Shown here: positions 36,214 through 47,922 of the stretch, piece after piece | Numbering within the stretch: position 1 is the stretch's first letter | Layout: every line of letters starts with the position of its first letter | Origin: Congeria kusceri | Lineage: Eukaryota > Mollusca > Bivalvia > Myida > Dreissenidae | Assembly: GCA_027627225.1 (NCBI GenBank) | Contig: CM051029.1 | Span: 71,472,578 to 71,536,577, forward strand | Direction of reading: 5' to 3' | Length of the DNA: 64,000 nt | The notes under the pieces: generated by a model | What the model was told of the DNA's origin: nothing | The model's database searches: none | What the model saw: only the letters and a program-made list of their open reading frames with translations | Made by a program: the position numbers and the translations under genes

Positions 36214-36525
36214 AACAGTTTCACAGTTTAGGGTTGGAAAAACGTTTATCTAAAAATGGAATTTTGAAACATCTGTTATGCTGTTTTGGTTACAAAACAT
36301 AATTATTCTGATATTTATTATACCATTTTGTGTAAAATATACAAGGTTATGTCTATGAGGTAAAACATTTTTCTCGAACAAGATATTCGTCAGAGGTTTA
36401 ATTTGTATACACAACTTGCTCTTTAATTCTTGAAATATGAACAATAAATGTATTATTGAACAGGAAAAAGTCACTTTTATAAAATTCTATTCACAGCCAA
36501 AATCTGTGAAACTGCCCCTTTAAAA
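36214..36525. mobile_element. short TIR element related to the 7.4-kb and 47.4-kb elements
   Basis: The left end has AACAGTTTCACAGTTTAGGG. The right end in reverse complement is TTTTAAAGGGGCAGTTTCAC followed by AGATTTTGGC. The TTTAAAGGG end and the TTCACAGATT motif resemble the ends of the elements at 7,434 and 47,428. No tRNA-like block was found inside. Confidence 0.5.
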
Positions 36526-36959
36526 GCGTACACTAACCACACCGAGTATATATGTAGGTAACATTGCAAGCGCTTTATTTACTTAACGATTTCACAAGTG
36601 TCAGGTTGATGTGTCGAGTTAAAGGAGATATACCTGGTGTAGGTTTACATGATTTGGTTTCTGTTTAGGCCATTTTTGCAGCAACCGTGTTAACAAACTA
36701 AACTTTATAGTAATTGAAATACATTATACTGTGTCGCAAATAAAACGTTTACAGACGAATTAATTCAGTGTCGGCATTGTGTAACAGCAATGACACCGTC
36801 TAGTGCACTTCCATAAATAAAATCCAGAGTTATAATTAGGTGTATATCAAACCTATTGCTCTCACATGCTTTACCATAACAACGCAATAACAAAAGGTGA
36901 GTACCGCAAATTAATAGTGACACTGAAAAAAATATTATTGTAAAGCAATGTGTTTAATT

Positions 36960-37480
36960 TACTAATTCATATATCTTACCATTGACCTTGAAATGTGACC
37001 TTGACATTGAACCAATGGATCTTGTTATTGCGCACAATACACCATCCTATGATGCTTAACATTTCTGCCAAGTTATTTGAAAATCTTTGAATGCTGGACA
37101 AAATTATGCCTTGGACAGTGTGCATGGATTTAATACTTATATTTGAATATAACTATCAAGTGTGACCTTGACCTTGGACACAGAGGCCTATTTCGTGCCC
37201 GCAGCACAACGTCACCGACGAGATACATGGCTTACATTTTTATATTTACCCATTGGTATTCAAGTGCGATCTTGCCATTGGACCTAGGGACCTTCTTGCG
37301 CGTGACACATCGTTTCATCATACTTAACACTTCTGCTGAGTCATTTGAAAATCCTTTCAAGCTCGACAAAAATTTACTCCGAACAAGAATCCTAACAAAC
37401 GCATAAACGTACTTACGTATATACGTGTGTACACACGGGCCGGGCCAACACTATATGCCCCCAATCATTGATGGTGGGGG
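36960..37480. mobile_element. pearl-like degenerate repeat with GGGGGCATA end
   Basis: Blocks with GTGACCTTGAC, GGACA.AGGGACC and CATACTTAACACTTCTGC recur two to three times at about 130-160 bp. The right end carries TATGCCCCC followed by GGGGGCATAATAA (37,452-37,485), like the ends near 930 and 13,255. Confidence 0.5.
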
Positions 37481-38189
37481 CATAATAAAAAACAATGAAA
37501 AGGTGAATAAAAATAAATAGAAAAAGTCTAAATAACATTAAGAACTTGGTTACTCTAAATACGTACATAGATGTAATGATATGCATGACTTATAAACAAA
37601 CTCTGAATAATCAAAAAGCACATTGACATCACGTATTGTAATTAATTTGTATTTTTTGCAATTAAACGCCATATCTAGAGGTAACCTGAACATAATTCCT
37701 TTTTGAAGTAATATTATTGAAAGTCCAATGAAACCAGTCTACAAAACACGAGTTGATTCCAGATCGACGACTGTGTCACTGCCTTGAAGATGTTGAATAT
37801 GTGAAGAAACGAGTCCGCTAAACGCGGGATGATTCAGAGACCGAGACGGTGCCTTAAAGATTGTTGAACGTTTGATGAAACGATTCCACCAGATGATCCC
37901 ACCACCAGAACGACGACTGGCACTGCCTTGAAGATGTTACGACGCCTGGAGTGTAAGGTAAACATAACCTTCAATGAATTATATTGGATTTCACATGTCT
38001 TCTAGTATTCATTTGTTGCGATGTAGACACAGTTAGAAAAAAAGATATGCATTAAATAACACTAGGACGTTTAATCCTAATATTTGATTTGTTGGTTATT
38101 AATATTATCATTCTGACAAAACAAATCAGGCGTATGGCTAGGCCTTGACCAGTTAAGTCGTTAAACCCATCGTGTGGCTTCCGTATGAC

Positions 38190-38830
38190 CGTTCTCGCGA
38201 TAAAGATGCTTTCGCTCAATCTTGACCTAGCTTGCACCGTTTGTGTATGACCATAAAAATCTCTGCTGGTATCGATAATGGGCCAAATCGGATCAGGGAC
38301 CTTAAGAGTTATGCCCCCTTTTTGAGGGAAAATGCAAACATCTCGTTTTCCAATATAGGGACTTCATTTTTCATCCAATGTTGTCTAAACTTTCACAGTC
38401 TATGTTTGACCATAAGGTCTCATTAGAAGTAAAATAATATCAAGGTGGGGTTAAAACACCGAAGTTAAAGCGCCTTTTTGTGGAAAAATATGCAAACATT
38501 GCATTTTCCTAGAGACTTCTAATCTTCTAATATTACCAAACTTCACATTTTCTGCGTAACAATAAAATCTCAGTAAACACTAGCAATGGGTCAGATTGGA
38601 CCACATACATCAGCGTTTCTTGTGGAAAAAATGCAAAAATGCCTTTTTTCCCGATTTTTTATCAAATCAACTCATAAATACTGGAGTTCTTGCCCCTTAA
38701 TCATGAAATAAATGCAAACATTATTTTTATGCAAGAAAGGGACATGATTTCCGCTCAATATGGACCAAACTTGCACATTATTTTTGTCTAGGAGCATAAG
38801 ATCTTAGGCGAATTCAAATAGGAAGGGGAA
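38190..38830. repeat. degenerate ~150-bp tandem repeat
   Basis: Repeated phrases include TATGACCATAA.ATCTC, TGGGTCAGATTGGACC, TATGCCCC and GGAAAA.TGCAAACAT, spaced about 130-170 bp. This is a bivalve-type dispersed tandem repeat with no coding support. Confidence 0.55.
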
Positions 38831-39299
38831 ATGGCAATACACTCCACTCGAGCCGGCAAGCATGTCATGACCTTTGCGCACCCATCGCCATTACATTTAC
38901 GAACTGCATTATTAACACTATTCCTCCAAAACTGAATGCGAAAAGTTGGATACCTGGGTTAAGATAAGTTCTTGTTTATGACCATAAGTTTTTTGTTTGT
39001 CTTTGACAAGCAACGGCAAGCCAATGAGCTACAGAAATGTATGTGTGTTAATCAGCTAGACAAATGATTTGAAGAAATTATGACATACATTTCTAAAATG
39101 TGTTCAAGCCTTTTACAACAGTAAGTTCTTTGCCATTACTCAGTGGAGCCATTTGCGCCATCAAAGCCCTCTTGTGTTTTTATGTGTGCTGTGTTGTATA
39201 GACAATCGGTCACATGTCTGAAGTAGAGCCTAAGAATGCTATTGAGAGGTTCTCCTTTGCCGAAGAAGATAGAGCTTCAGTCTATTCAATATTTAGTAT

Positions 39300-39600
39300 G
39301 ATTTTTTTTATTTCTAAATTATAGGATTGACGCGTATTGTTCGGTCAATATGTCTGTTTGTCCTTCCGTTCCTCTATATTTTCTTTCTGCTCGCTTACTT
39401 GCAAATGTCTGAAAGGATTTTCATATAACTGCATATTGTTATTCCCCATGACCAGCTGATGCATAGCGTACATAACCAATGCTTTTCCAACAAAGGTTAA
39501 GGTCGTTTTTGAAGGTCACGATAAAATCGCTTCTGCCCTGAGCAAGTGTTCAGTAAATGGTCATTACATGTCAATCAAAGAACTAGGTCGCAACTTTCAG
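39300..39600. repeat. fragment of a pearl-like element (tentative)
   Basis: A degenerate TCTGTTTGTCCTTCCGTTCC run is followed by AAGGTTAAGGTCG and GGTCACGATAAAATCGC. Similar T/C-rich runs flank core repeats elsewhere in the window. Limits are uncertain. Confidence 0.35.
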
Positions 39601-40340
39601 GTCATTTAAAAACATTTTCTCAATTTTATTACTTCAACAAGCCTGGAATGATGTTTGATATTTCACATTATTATCCCTTCACATGTAACTTAAGGCTACA
39701 TCGCATATGCAACCTCAGCTCCATAATGATATTTAATAGCGCAAAACGACACATAAAAGTCCAAATTCTAAAAAGCTAACATGAGTCATTTTGTCACACA
39801 AATCAATGTTTTGTGGTAAAATACCACAGCTACAAACCTCATGTGTGTCAAAGCAGTTATATATGGGTGTAATATTTCAGCTTAGTGTAATAATCTAGTA
39901 AATTAGATAAATAGTTCTCTACCGTTTCCCGGTCTCATGTTTAAACGTTTTAAGATATGGTATATTCGAGTATGCGGTAGGTTCAAATTGATTTATGTCC
40001 TTTTCAACTTTGAATAACACAAGCTTTCCTGTGCTTTTCAAAGCAAATATCAGAAGCAAATAGAGGGAATGAAAGTAAACAATATCAATCGCAAACCACA
40101 TAATAAAACATCTGTAAAAAAATGAATATCAAATATATCGTTTCGATTGTACCCGTTTAACAAAACTCAACCACACTAATGCTTAGTTTAAAGTATGAAT
40201 TATATTTAAGTATAAATCCCGTTTGAAGCAATAAGCTCTTTATGCTGTAAAGAATTAGACGTACTGTTTTAGAACATTTCGCCAGTTTACTTATACATTG
40301 TATCAGACCTCACCTGCATTACAACTAAAATCATACTGTC
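39600..40340. other. no feature recognised
   Basis: No exon or repeat could be supported. Confidence 0.4.
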
Positions 40341-40349
40341 GGTTATGAC

Positions 40350-40500
40350 AGGCAAGCGACAAATTGCCTATCAACACAGCAAAATACGAACAGCCCAGAA
40401 CCAACAAGAGCACAAACAGGATTAAAACTGGAGTCAACGCCTGTGAACGGTCAACGCCTTTGAACGGTCAACGCACAGCATAGAGTGCTTAAATCGGTTA
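40350..40500 (+). repeat. dispersed repeat family A, copy 2
   Basis: Shares CAACAAGA, ATTAAAACTGG.GTCA, GAACGGTCAACGC and a CTTAAATCGGTT segment with copies at 1,093 and 54,990. A short internal duplication of GAACGGTCAACGCC is present. Confidence 0.55.
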
Positions 40501-41117
40501 AAAGAACAAGTCACCCATATATTATCACAATATATATTTAGGTTAATAACAAATTTTCATCAAAGCAATGCAATGTAAATTAAATAATTATAAAAGATGC
40601 TACAATTGAGGAACAGAATAACAACGTCTTGAGGCACCGCCACGATGAAATAACGAGTGCCATCATTTCACATTAGATGTAAGTTTTGTATTGTTGTAAT
40701 CTTAGCTCAAAGGATAAAACATTAAAATACAAATGATATACAATTACGTTAGTACGAAAATGCCAAGCTTGTAAAATTGCATATTGACGTTATAAAGAAG
40801 AAGAAAAATGATAAAAGTATATAATATTGATATTTATTTTACCTTTCAAATTGATTCCTCATTGACAGGGTTCACTTTTCTCGTTGGCTATATGTAGATG
40901 CGACCACTGAACAAGAGAACGGTCGTCTGCACATCTTGCTGCTTGCCAAACACTTCAAACAATACCGATGCTTTATTAAAATCGTTGATAACTAACCTTG
41001 ACAGGGAAAGTTTACACTGGACTCCCATATATTATATTTCTTAGTGTTATGTAACGAGTCGATATTATATCATTGCGTCACTTTCGTCACGTATGCATCT
41101 GTTATCAAGGTTCGTAA

Positions 41118-41384
41118 TGTGGAATCAATTGAATTCGCGGGGTACAAATTTCGCACACATGTGATTGCGGTCTTAAATTCGCGCAAACCCGATTTTGATC
41201 AATGATCTGTTGCGTTTAATAAAATACGTATCGACTACCTACGTACATAATTATGAATGAAAGTGATCATATCTCTGGAGGTCTGATGAAATTGGTAAAT
41301 ATTCGCGGTGGTTATAAATTCGCGCAATGGCGGGAGCGCGAAATGCGCGAAAATTAGACTTCCGCGAAAATTAGTGATTCTACA
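41118..41384. mobile_element. short TIR element (MITE) with CGCG-rich ends
   Basis: The left end TGTGGAATCAATTGAATTCG pairs with the right end, which reads TGTAGAATCACTAATTTTCG in reverse complement. AATTCGCG and TTTCGCGC motifs fill both subterminal regions. Length is about 267 bp, non-coding. Confidence 0.75.
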
Positions 41385-41546
41385 GTATATTGCGTTGTAA
41401 AATTTCACCTTGAAACTCAGGACTTTTTATCAACAACTTTAAAATAAAATATTTGCAAAAAAATATTTTATTGCATAACTATTACACTACATCGAAATGC
41501 AATCACGTGTCTTGATATCTTTCGATATTTTGGGTCATCACTAATA

Positions 41547-42624
41547 ACAGAGAAACCTGTCAATAACGACACTCAGTGGTTCCGATGGGAAATGTCGGAT
41601 AAGACAGGTTGTCGGTTAAACATGTTTTCATAAAAAGCGTACATGTATTTAAATGGACATGACGATGACTTTATATGGCATTAATTTACTATTATTTTAG
41701 TTGTTTTACTATATACATAACGTATATAAATATATATGTATGTTACCATTTTTTTCTAAATTCCATTACAAATTTGTGATAATAAAATAACATTATATAT
41801 TAATTGTAATACACATAAACGTTAATTATTTACAGTTATGTACGAGAATGTAGCTTTGTTCTTTAAATAACCGTTTCGACGTGTTTGTTCAATGATGTAT
41901 TAACAAATATTTGTTTAACAGTTTGTTTGTGTGTCGCCTTTGTTAACAGAACAACTGCTTTTAGCTATGTATATTATTCACATTACCGGTTGTTATACGA
42001 AAATAAACTTTTAATTTCATAATAAATTATCAAAATTTTGCCATACGTCAAGTCTGATCTTGCATAGAAGTCACTGTCATCATCTTAATCCTGCACTCTT
42101 CTTTTTAATCCACTTGCATTTTGCTATTCTTATAATACTTACCGACCCGCAAACCAATTTTCAGTACGATAACAACCATAGTCGTAAATATGAATCTAAG
42201 TCTGTTGCTCCCTTTTGTTCTCACGCAAAATTTCATTTCTTATAATTGTCATGTATATAAAATTGACTTCACCGCCTCGTATGTCTTCTACTGTCCCGCC
42301 CCTAACCATTTTCAATGTATTGTATATTTGCTCATTGTATAATTTTCCCATGTTGTATCCTTGTATACCTGGGTGAAATAAAGTTCTGTTCTGTTCTGTT
42401 CTGTTCTTTTATCAAACTTCACACATTTAATATACACACCAATGTAGGACAGGGTTGCAAATATGTGAACACTTAAGTGCATACATCCTCGCTCAATGTA
42501 AAGGTTTCTTTATGAACAGGTTTTGACTATATAGAACATATAGGGGTTCTGCCGTCACCACAGAAGAATGTCGGATAAGACAGGGTATCGTTATGCACAG
42601 GTGTCGTTGTTGACAGGGTTCTCT
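41547..42624. mobile_element. TA-flanked TIR element, hosting a LINE tail
   Basis: Left end CAGAGAAACCTGTCAATAAC; right end in reverse complement AGAGAACCCTGTCAACAAC; both continue GACAC. A second shared motif, GTCGGATAAGACAGG, lies near each end (41,596 and 42,571). TA dinucleotides flank both sides. The ends resemble those of the 12,185-12,993 element (CAGTGAAACCTGTC), so the two are probably related families. No transposase frame is present. Confidence 0.7.
42040..42415 (+). mobile_element. 3' tail of a non-LTR retrotransposon with TTCTG repeats
   Basis: The sequence ends CTTGTATACCTGGGTGAAAT, then AAAGTTCTG followed by repeated TTCTG. That arrangement, a short unit repeated right after a GGTGAAATAAAG-like end, is typical of the 3' ends of CR1/L2/jockey-like LINEs. 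No ORF2 sequence remains, so it is a strongly 5'-truncated copy. The left limit is uncertain. Confidence 0.6.
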
Positions 42625-42699
42625 TAAATGTTGTTTGTAAATTCCATGGTACGGGCGACAGCAATATCGACGTTATTCTGCCGGGATGGTTTATGTACT

Positions 42700-43182
42700 C
42701 GCAGTAAAGTCTCATAAGGACTTGACGACGATTTGTTCAATAAAGGTGTCACTACTTAGATTTTCAGGTCAGTGACTGACCGACTGTTAAACTGATTGGA
42801 TGTATAATTTGGTTACATACATTGTAATGAAGCTTTTTACATTATTTGATGTGGTGACCTAAGGTTTTGAGCGCAGATGACCCCTATTTTTCGATAACAT
42901 AGATTGCACGGAGAACAACAATTTGATCAAATTTCAAACTAATATGATAAAACATACGTCTCATATATTGTAAACGAAGAAAGTTTACTTTATTTTGCAT
43001 AGTGACCTAGTTGTTCAATCCACATGAACAATATTTGACCTGTATCCAGATTTCATCGAGTTTAACATTCTGCAAATAAGTTCAACTGATTATATAAGAA
43101 ATGAAGCCGCAAAAATGTATATGTCATATAAAACAACAAACTAACAAGAATAACAAAACAACACATCCCAACTTTTATATCA
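42700..43182. repeat. degenerate precursor-like sequence of the 71-bp repeat
   Basis: Single phrases such as GTGACCTA, TTTTGA.CG.A..TGACCC and ATTT...CGA occur, resembling diverged units of the array that follows. No gene was seen. Confidence 0.35.
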
Positions 43183-43680
43183 ATTGACCTAGTGATCTAG
43201 TTTTGACGACATGTGACCCATATTTCAGCAGAACCTAGAATTCACAGAGGACAATTGACCTAGTGATCTAGTTTTGACGATATGTGACCCGTATTTCAGC
43301 AGAACCTAGACTTCACAGAGGACAATTGACCTAGTGATCTAGTTTTGACGACATGTGACCCGTATTTCAGCAGAACCTAGACTTCACAGAGGACAATTGA
43401 CCTAGTGATCTAGTTTTGACGACATGTGACCCATATTTCAGCAGAACCTAGACTTCACAAAGGACAATTGACCTAGTGATCTAGTTTTGACGACATGTGA
43501 CCCGTATTTCAGCAGAACCTAGACTTCACAGAGGACAATTGACCTAGTGATCTAGTTTTGACGACATGTGACCCGTATTACAGCAGAACCAAGACTTCAC
43601 AGAGGACAATTGACCTAGTGATCTAGTTTTGACGACATGTGACCCGTATTTCAGCAGAACCTAGACTTCACAGCGGACAA
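43183..43680. repeat. 71-bp tandem repeat, seven copies
   Basis: The unit contains CAATTGACCTAGTGATCTAG, TTTTGACGACATGTGACCC and CAGCAGAACC. TTCACAGAGG recurs at 43,241 and 43,312, giving a period of 71. Copies are nearly identical, indicating recent expansion. Confidence 0.95.
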
Positions 43681-43715
43681 CATTCTGGCCAAGTACCAAT
43701 CTGAGCTGGTGACAA

Positions 43716-45736
43716 TTGGACGGTCCTAAGGGGTAAATAGGGGTTTGTTATACTTGGACAAGTGACCAATCCTAAGGTAAATAGGGGTTTGGTATACTTG
43801 GACTAGTAACCAATTATAAGGTGTAAATAGGGGTTTTGGTATACTTGGACTAGTGACCAATCCTAAGGGGTAAATAGGGGTTTTGTTATACTTGGACTAG
43901 TGACCAATCCTAAGGGGTAAATAGGGGTTTGGTATACTTGGAGTAGTGACCAATCCTAAGGGGTAAATAGGGGTTTGGTATACTTGGACAAGTGACCAAT
44001 CCTAAGGGGTAAATAGGGGTTTGGTATACTTGGACTAGTGACCAATCCTAAGTGGTAAATAGGGGTTTTGGTATACTTGGACTAGTGACCAATCCTAAGG
44101 GGTAAATAGGGGTTTTGGTATACTTGGACTAGTGACCAATCCTAAGGGGTAAATAGGGGTTTTGGTATACTTGGACTAGTGACCAATCCTATGGGGTAAA
44201 TAGGGGTTTTGGTATACTTGGACTAGTGACCAATTCTAAGGGGTAAATAGGGGGTTTGGTATACTTGGACTACTGACCAATCCTAAGGGGTAAATAGTGG
44301 GTTTGGTATACTTGGACTAGTGACCAATCCTAAGGGGTAAATAGGGGGTTTGGTATACTTGGATTAGTGACCAATCCTAAGGGGTAAATAGGGGGTTTGG
44401 TATACTTGGACTAGTGAACAGTCCTAAGGGTTAAATATGGGGTTTGGAATACTTGGACTAGTGACCAATCCTAAGGGGTAAATAGGGGTTTTGGTATACT
44501 TGGACTAGTGACCAATCCTAAGGGGTAAATAGGGTTTTGGTATACTTGGACTAGTGACCAATCCTAAGGGGTAAATAGGGGTTAGGTATACTTGGACTAG
44601 TGACCATGCCTTAGGGGTAAATAGGGGTTTTGGTATACTTGGACAAGTGACCAATCCTAAGGGGTAAATAGGGGTTTTGGTATACTTGGACTATTGACCA
44701 ATCCTAAGGGGTGAATAGGGGGTTTGGTATACTTGGATTAGTGACCAATCCTAAGGGGTAAATAGGGGGTTTGGTATACTTGGACTAGTGAACAGTCCTA
44801 AGGGGTAAATATGGGGTTTGGAATACTTGGACTAGTGACCAATCCTAAGGGGTAAATAGGGGTTTTGGTATACTTGGACTAGTGACCAATCCTAAGGGGT
44901 AAATAGGGTTTTGGTATACTTGGACTAGTGACCAATCCTAAGGGGTAAATAGGGGTTAGGTATACTTGGACTAGTGACCATGCCTTAGGGGTAAATAGGG
45001 GTTTTGGTATACTTGGACAAGTGACCAATCCTAAGGGGTAAATAGGGGTTTTGGTATACTTGGACTTTTGACCAATCCTAAGGGGTAAATAGGGGGTTTG
45101 GTATACTTGGACTAGTGACCAATCCTAAGGGGTAAATAGGGGTTTGGTATACTTGGACTAGTGACCAATCCTAAGGTGTAAATAGGGGTTTGGTACACTT
45201 GGACTATTGACCAATCCTAAGGGGTAAATAGTGGGTTTGGTATACTTGGACTAGTGACCAATCCTAAGGGGTAAATAGGGGGTTTGGTATACTTGGACTA
45301 GTGACCAATCCTAAGGGGTAAATAGGGGGTTTGTTATACTTGGACTAGTGACCAATCCTAACGGGTAAATAGGGGTTTTGGTATACTTGGACTAGTGACC
45401 AATCCTAAGGGGTAAATAGGGGTTTTGGTATACTTGGACTAGTGACCAATCCTAAGGGGCAAATAGGGGTTTTGGTATACTTTGACTAGTGACCAATCCT
45501 AAGGGGTAAATAGGAGTTTTGGTATACTTGGACTAGTTGCCAATCCTAAGGTGTAAATAGGGGTTTTGGTATACTTGGACTAGTGACCAATCCTAAGGGG
45601 TAAATAGGGGTTTTGGTATACTTGGACTAGTGACCAATCCTAAGGGGTAAATAGGGGTTTTGTTATACTTGGACTAGTGACCAATCCTAAGGGGTAAATC
45701 GGGGGTTTTGTTATACTTGGACTAGTGACCAATAGT
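43716..45736. repeat. 46-47-bp minisatellite, about 43 copies, with 374-bp higher-order duplication
   Basis: The unit is GGGGTAAATAGGGGTTTTGG, TATACTTGGACTAGTGACCA and ATCCTAA. Rare variants recur at a fixed offset: GAACAGTCC at 44,416 and 44,790, CCATGCC at 44,604 and 44,978, both 374 bp apart (eight units). A block of about eight units was therefore duplicated within the array. It directly follows the 71-bp array. Confidence 0.95.
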
Positions 45737-45739
45737 TTT

Positions 45740-46320
45740 TGACCCAAGATGACTTATTTTCATGAATCTCCGTGGATAACGATAGTATTCTGGCAATGAA
45801 ATGTTCACTGGATGAGCCTCTACCAAATTCCTTCAAATAATTTTGATTTGTTAAAAAAGCCGCCAGGGGTGGGGAAGTTTGACGTAGATGTATATGGATG
45901 TATAGACTATCTTCTCGTCAGAAACCACTGGCCGGATTTTGAAATAATTTCAGAGACATTTTGCTTGTGTGAGCCTCTACTAACTGTTTCCAAAATTATG
46001 TTGATTCGTAAAAACATGGCCGCAAACGGGTGGAGATGTTTGACAGTATTTGACTATGTAGCCAACTTTGACAATCTTCTCGTCAGAAACAACTTGTTGG
46101 ATTTTGAAATAATTTCACTTAAATATTAATTGGATGACACTTTACCAAATTTCTTTAAATAATTTTGATTCACTTAAACACATGGCTGCCAGGGGGTGGG
46201 GAATATTTACTCTATATGGCCACATAGGCAACTTGACCATCTCCGCGTCAGAAACCACCTAATGGATTTCCAAATACTTTCATTGAAATGTTCTTTGGGT
46301 GAGCCTCTACAGATCAAAAA
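45740..46320. repeat. degenerate ~200-bp tandem repeat of bivalve type
   Basis: Three blocks share ATGTTC.CTGG.TGAGCCTCTACCAAAT-like sequence, AATTTTGATT, CATGGC.GC.AGGGGGTGGGG and CTTCTCGTCAGAAACCAC, at about 45,810, 45,980 and 46,140. Open frames across it are incidental. Confidence 0.65.
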
Positions 46321-46742
46321 AAAAAAAAAAGAAAGGTACAGTGCATACATACTCGAAATAATACCGCACGTGTGCATTTTTGAAACTGCACATTATCATT
46401 TACAGATATTTAGCATTAGGCCATACCAACTTGATTACATGTTAAGCGTCCTCGTGCTGGTAGGTTTTTGGATGCCTTAACGAAAAAAATAACTATTTTG
46501 ACAATGTGAAAAAAGCAGAATGTGTATTCAACATTTAGAAAAAAAAAGACTTTTAGGTGTGTTTACCTATATTTATAAAAAATAATAAGCAACTGCTTAA
46601 TTTACACAGTTAAAATAATGTGAACAAGTAGTTTCCCAATAAGAGGATATAATTACAAGAGTTTTGCAAGTAAACATTTGCTTTAGCTTGGACCACTGCC
46701 ATGAATAAATTGTCAAAGAAGAATGTTTTTTATCAACTTGTT

Positions 46743-46835
46743 GTTTGTTTTTTCCTGCCTGGTTGGTAGGTTTCGAAAATTCATGGGGACGCCAAAGATA
46801 GAATCAAATTTGTATGGCCTTTAGGGTGACAACAC
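46743..46835. repeat. dispersed repeat block shared with 24.1 and 27.4 kb
   Basis: Shares CCTGCCTGG.TGGTAGGTTT, CATGGGGACGC and ATAGAATCAAATT with the reverse strand at 24,115-24,200 and in part with 27,447-27,520. Confidence 0.6.
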
Positions 46836-47152
46836 ATTTGAAACAAAGTTGTTTTTGGCACTTTTATTTTAATGTTTTTGATGGTAAAATACTTGGGTTG
46901 GTTAGTATGCCGCTTTATTTTATGCTTTCCAGTAATTTATAGAAAAATATCAATGAAATAAAATTGGTAATCCACTGTTTTAAACAGTGAAAATTACCAC
47001 TCTGATAAATTTCACTGTTTCATACTGGTTTCCAATTTAAAACAGTTATTGAAACGGACCGTCGACGATGCCGGACTCAAAATAGTCAAATGAGTCTCGC
47101 GATATTTCCCAACAAAATCCAGTTAGATAGCAATTAAATTGAACGAAAATTA

Positions 47153-47294
47153 GATGATTTCTGTGTAAGATCGTATGTTATTTCAATCGTTTTCATAGAA
47201 AATAGATATGTTCACTCGTAGCTGCGCCACTCGTAAAAATATCATTTTATATGAACAATCGTGAAATAAAATACGATCTTACACCGAAATCAAC
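47153..47294. mobile_element. foldback element 4
   Basis: Arms of about 43 bp (47,154-47,196 and 47,251-47,294) are inverted copies around GTGTAAGATCGTAT and TTATTTCA. The loop carries CACTCGTAGCTGCGCCACTC. It is structurally like the elements at 17,068 and 35,746. Confidence 0.85.
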
Positions 47295-47427
47295 AAAGAC
47301 ATTTTATGATATGTCCCATATATACGAAAAGCTGTCCTTTCGAGAATTTTAGTTTTTCCCGGGCTACTGAAAACAAGAATCCATTTTCTTATTATGAATG
47401 CAGATGTCAATTCTTGGTTAATCATTG

Positions 47428-47922
47428 TTAAAGCGACTTGTTCACAGATTTGTGTATGTCATTAAATGTTCTAATCTGACAGATTAAAGCATCGGAATTC
47501 AAAAGCTCACGTATAATAACAAGAAATTGAATTTTTTTTCAAAAAGTAATAAAAAAGTCCCGCCGGGATTCGAACGCGGGACCTCTGCATTAAAAGGCTA
47601 TCGCCTTAACCACTCGACCATTCCGATTACTATCTATATCGCTGCATATTAATTGTATCTAAATGATTCACATGTTGTCAACAATTTTAACGAAAACAAA
47701 TCAAACACTCCAAATTATTTCTTCATTTCGCGTTACAAACGCTTTATAATTTTATCAATTTAAACTGATGATTCCTCATAAACGAAACGGTATTTACAGT
47801 ATAGTTCTATGCCCGAAGTGTTATTTCGCTCCCTTGTATGCACTGTTCATTTATTATTTTAATCTGTGACGAAAAGTTGGAAAATTACCAATTCGTTAAT
47901 CTGTGAACAGGTCCCTTTAAAA
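47428..47922 (-). mobile_element. TIR element with internal tRNA-like block, copy 2
   Basis: Left end TTAAAGCGACTTGTTCACAG; right end in reverse complement TTAAAGGGACCTGTTCACAG; both continue ATT. On the minus strand an internal tRNA-like block (47,558-47,628) has box A TGGTCGAGTGGTTAAGG and box B GTTCGAATCCC, better kept than in the copy at 7,434. ATAAAGCGTTTGTAACGC precedes the block, as in copy 1. The anticodon stem does not pair well, so it is not a convincing tRNA gene. Confidence 0.75.

Noticed and set aside
47558..47628. Functional tRNA gene
   Set aside because: A and B boxes are good, but the anticodon and acceptor stems pair poorly and the block sits inside a repeated TIR element.
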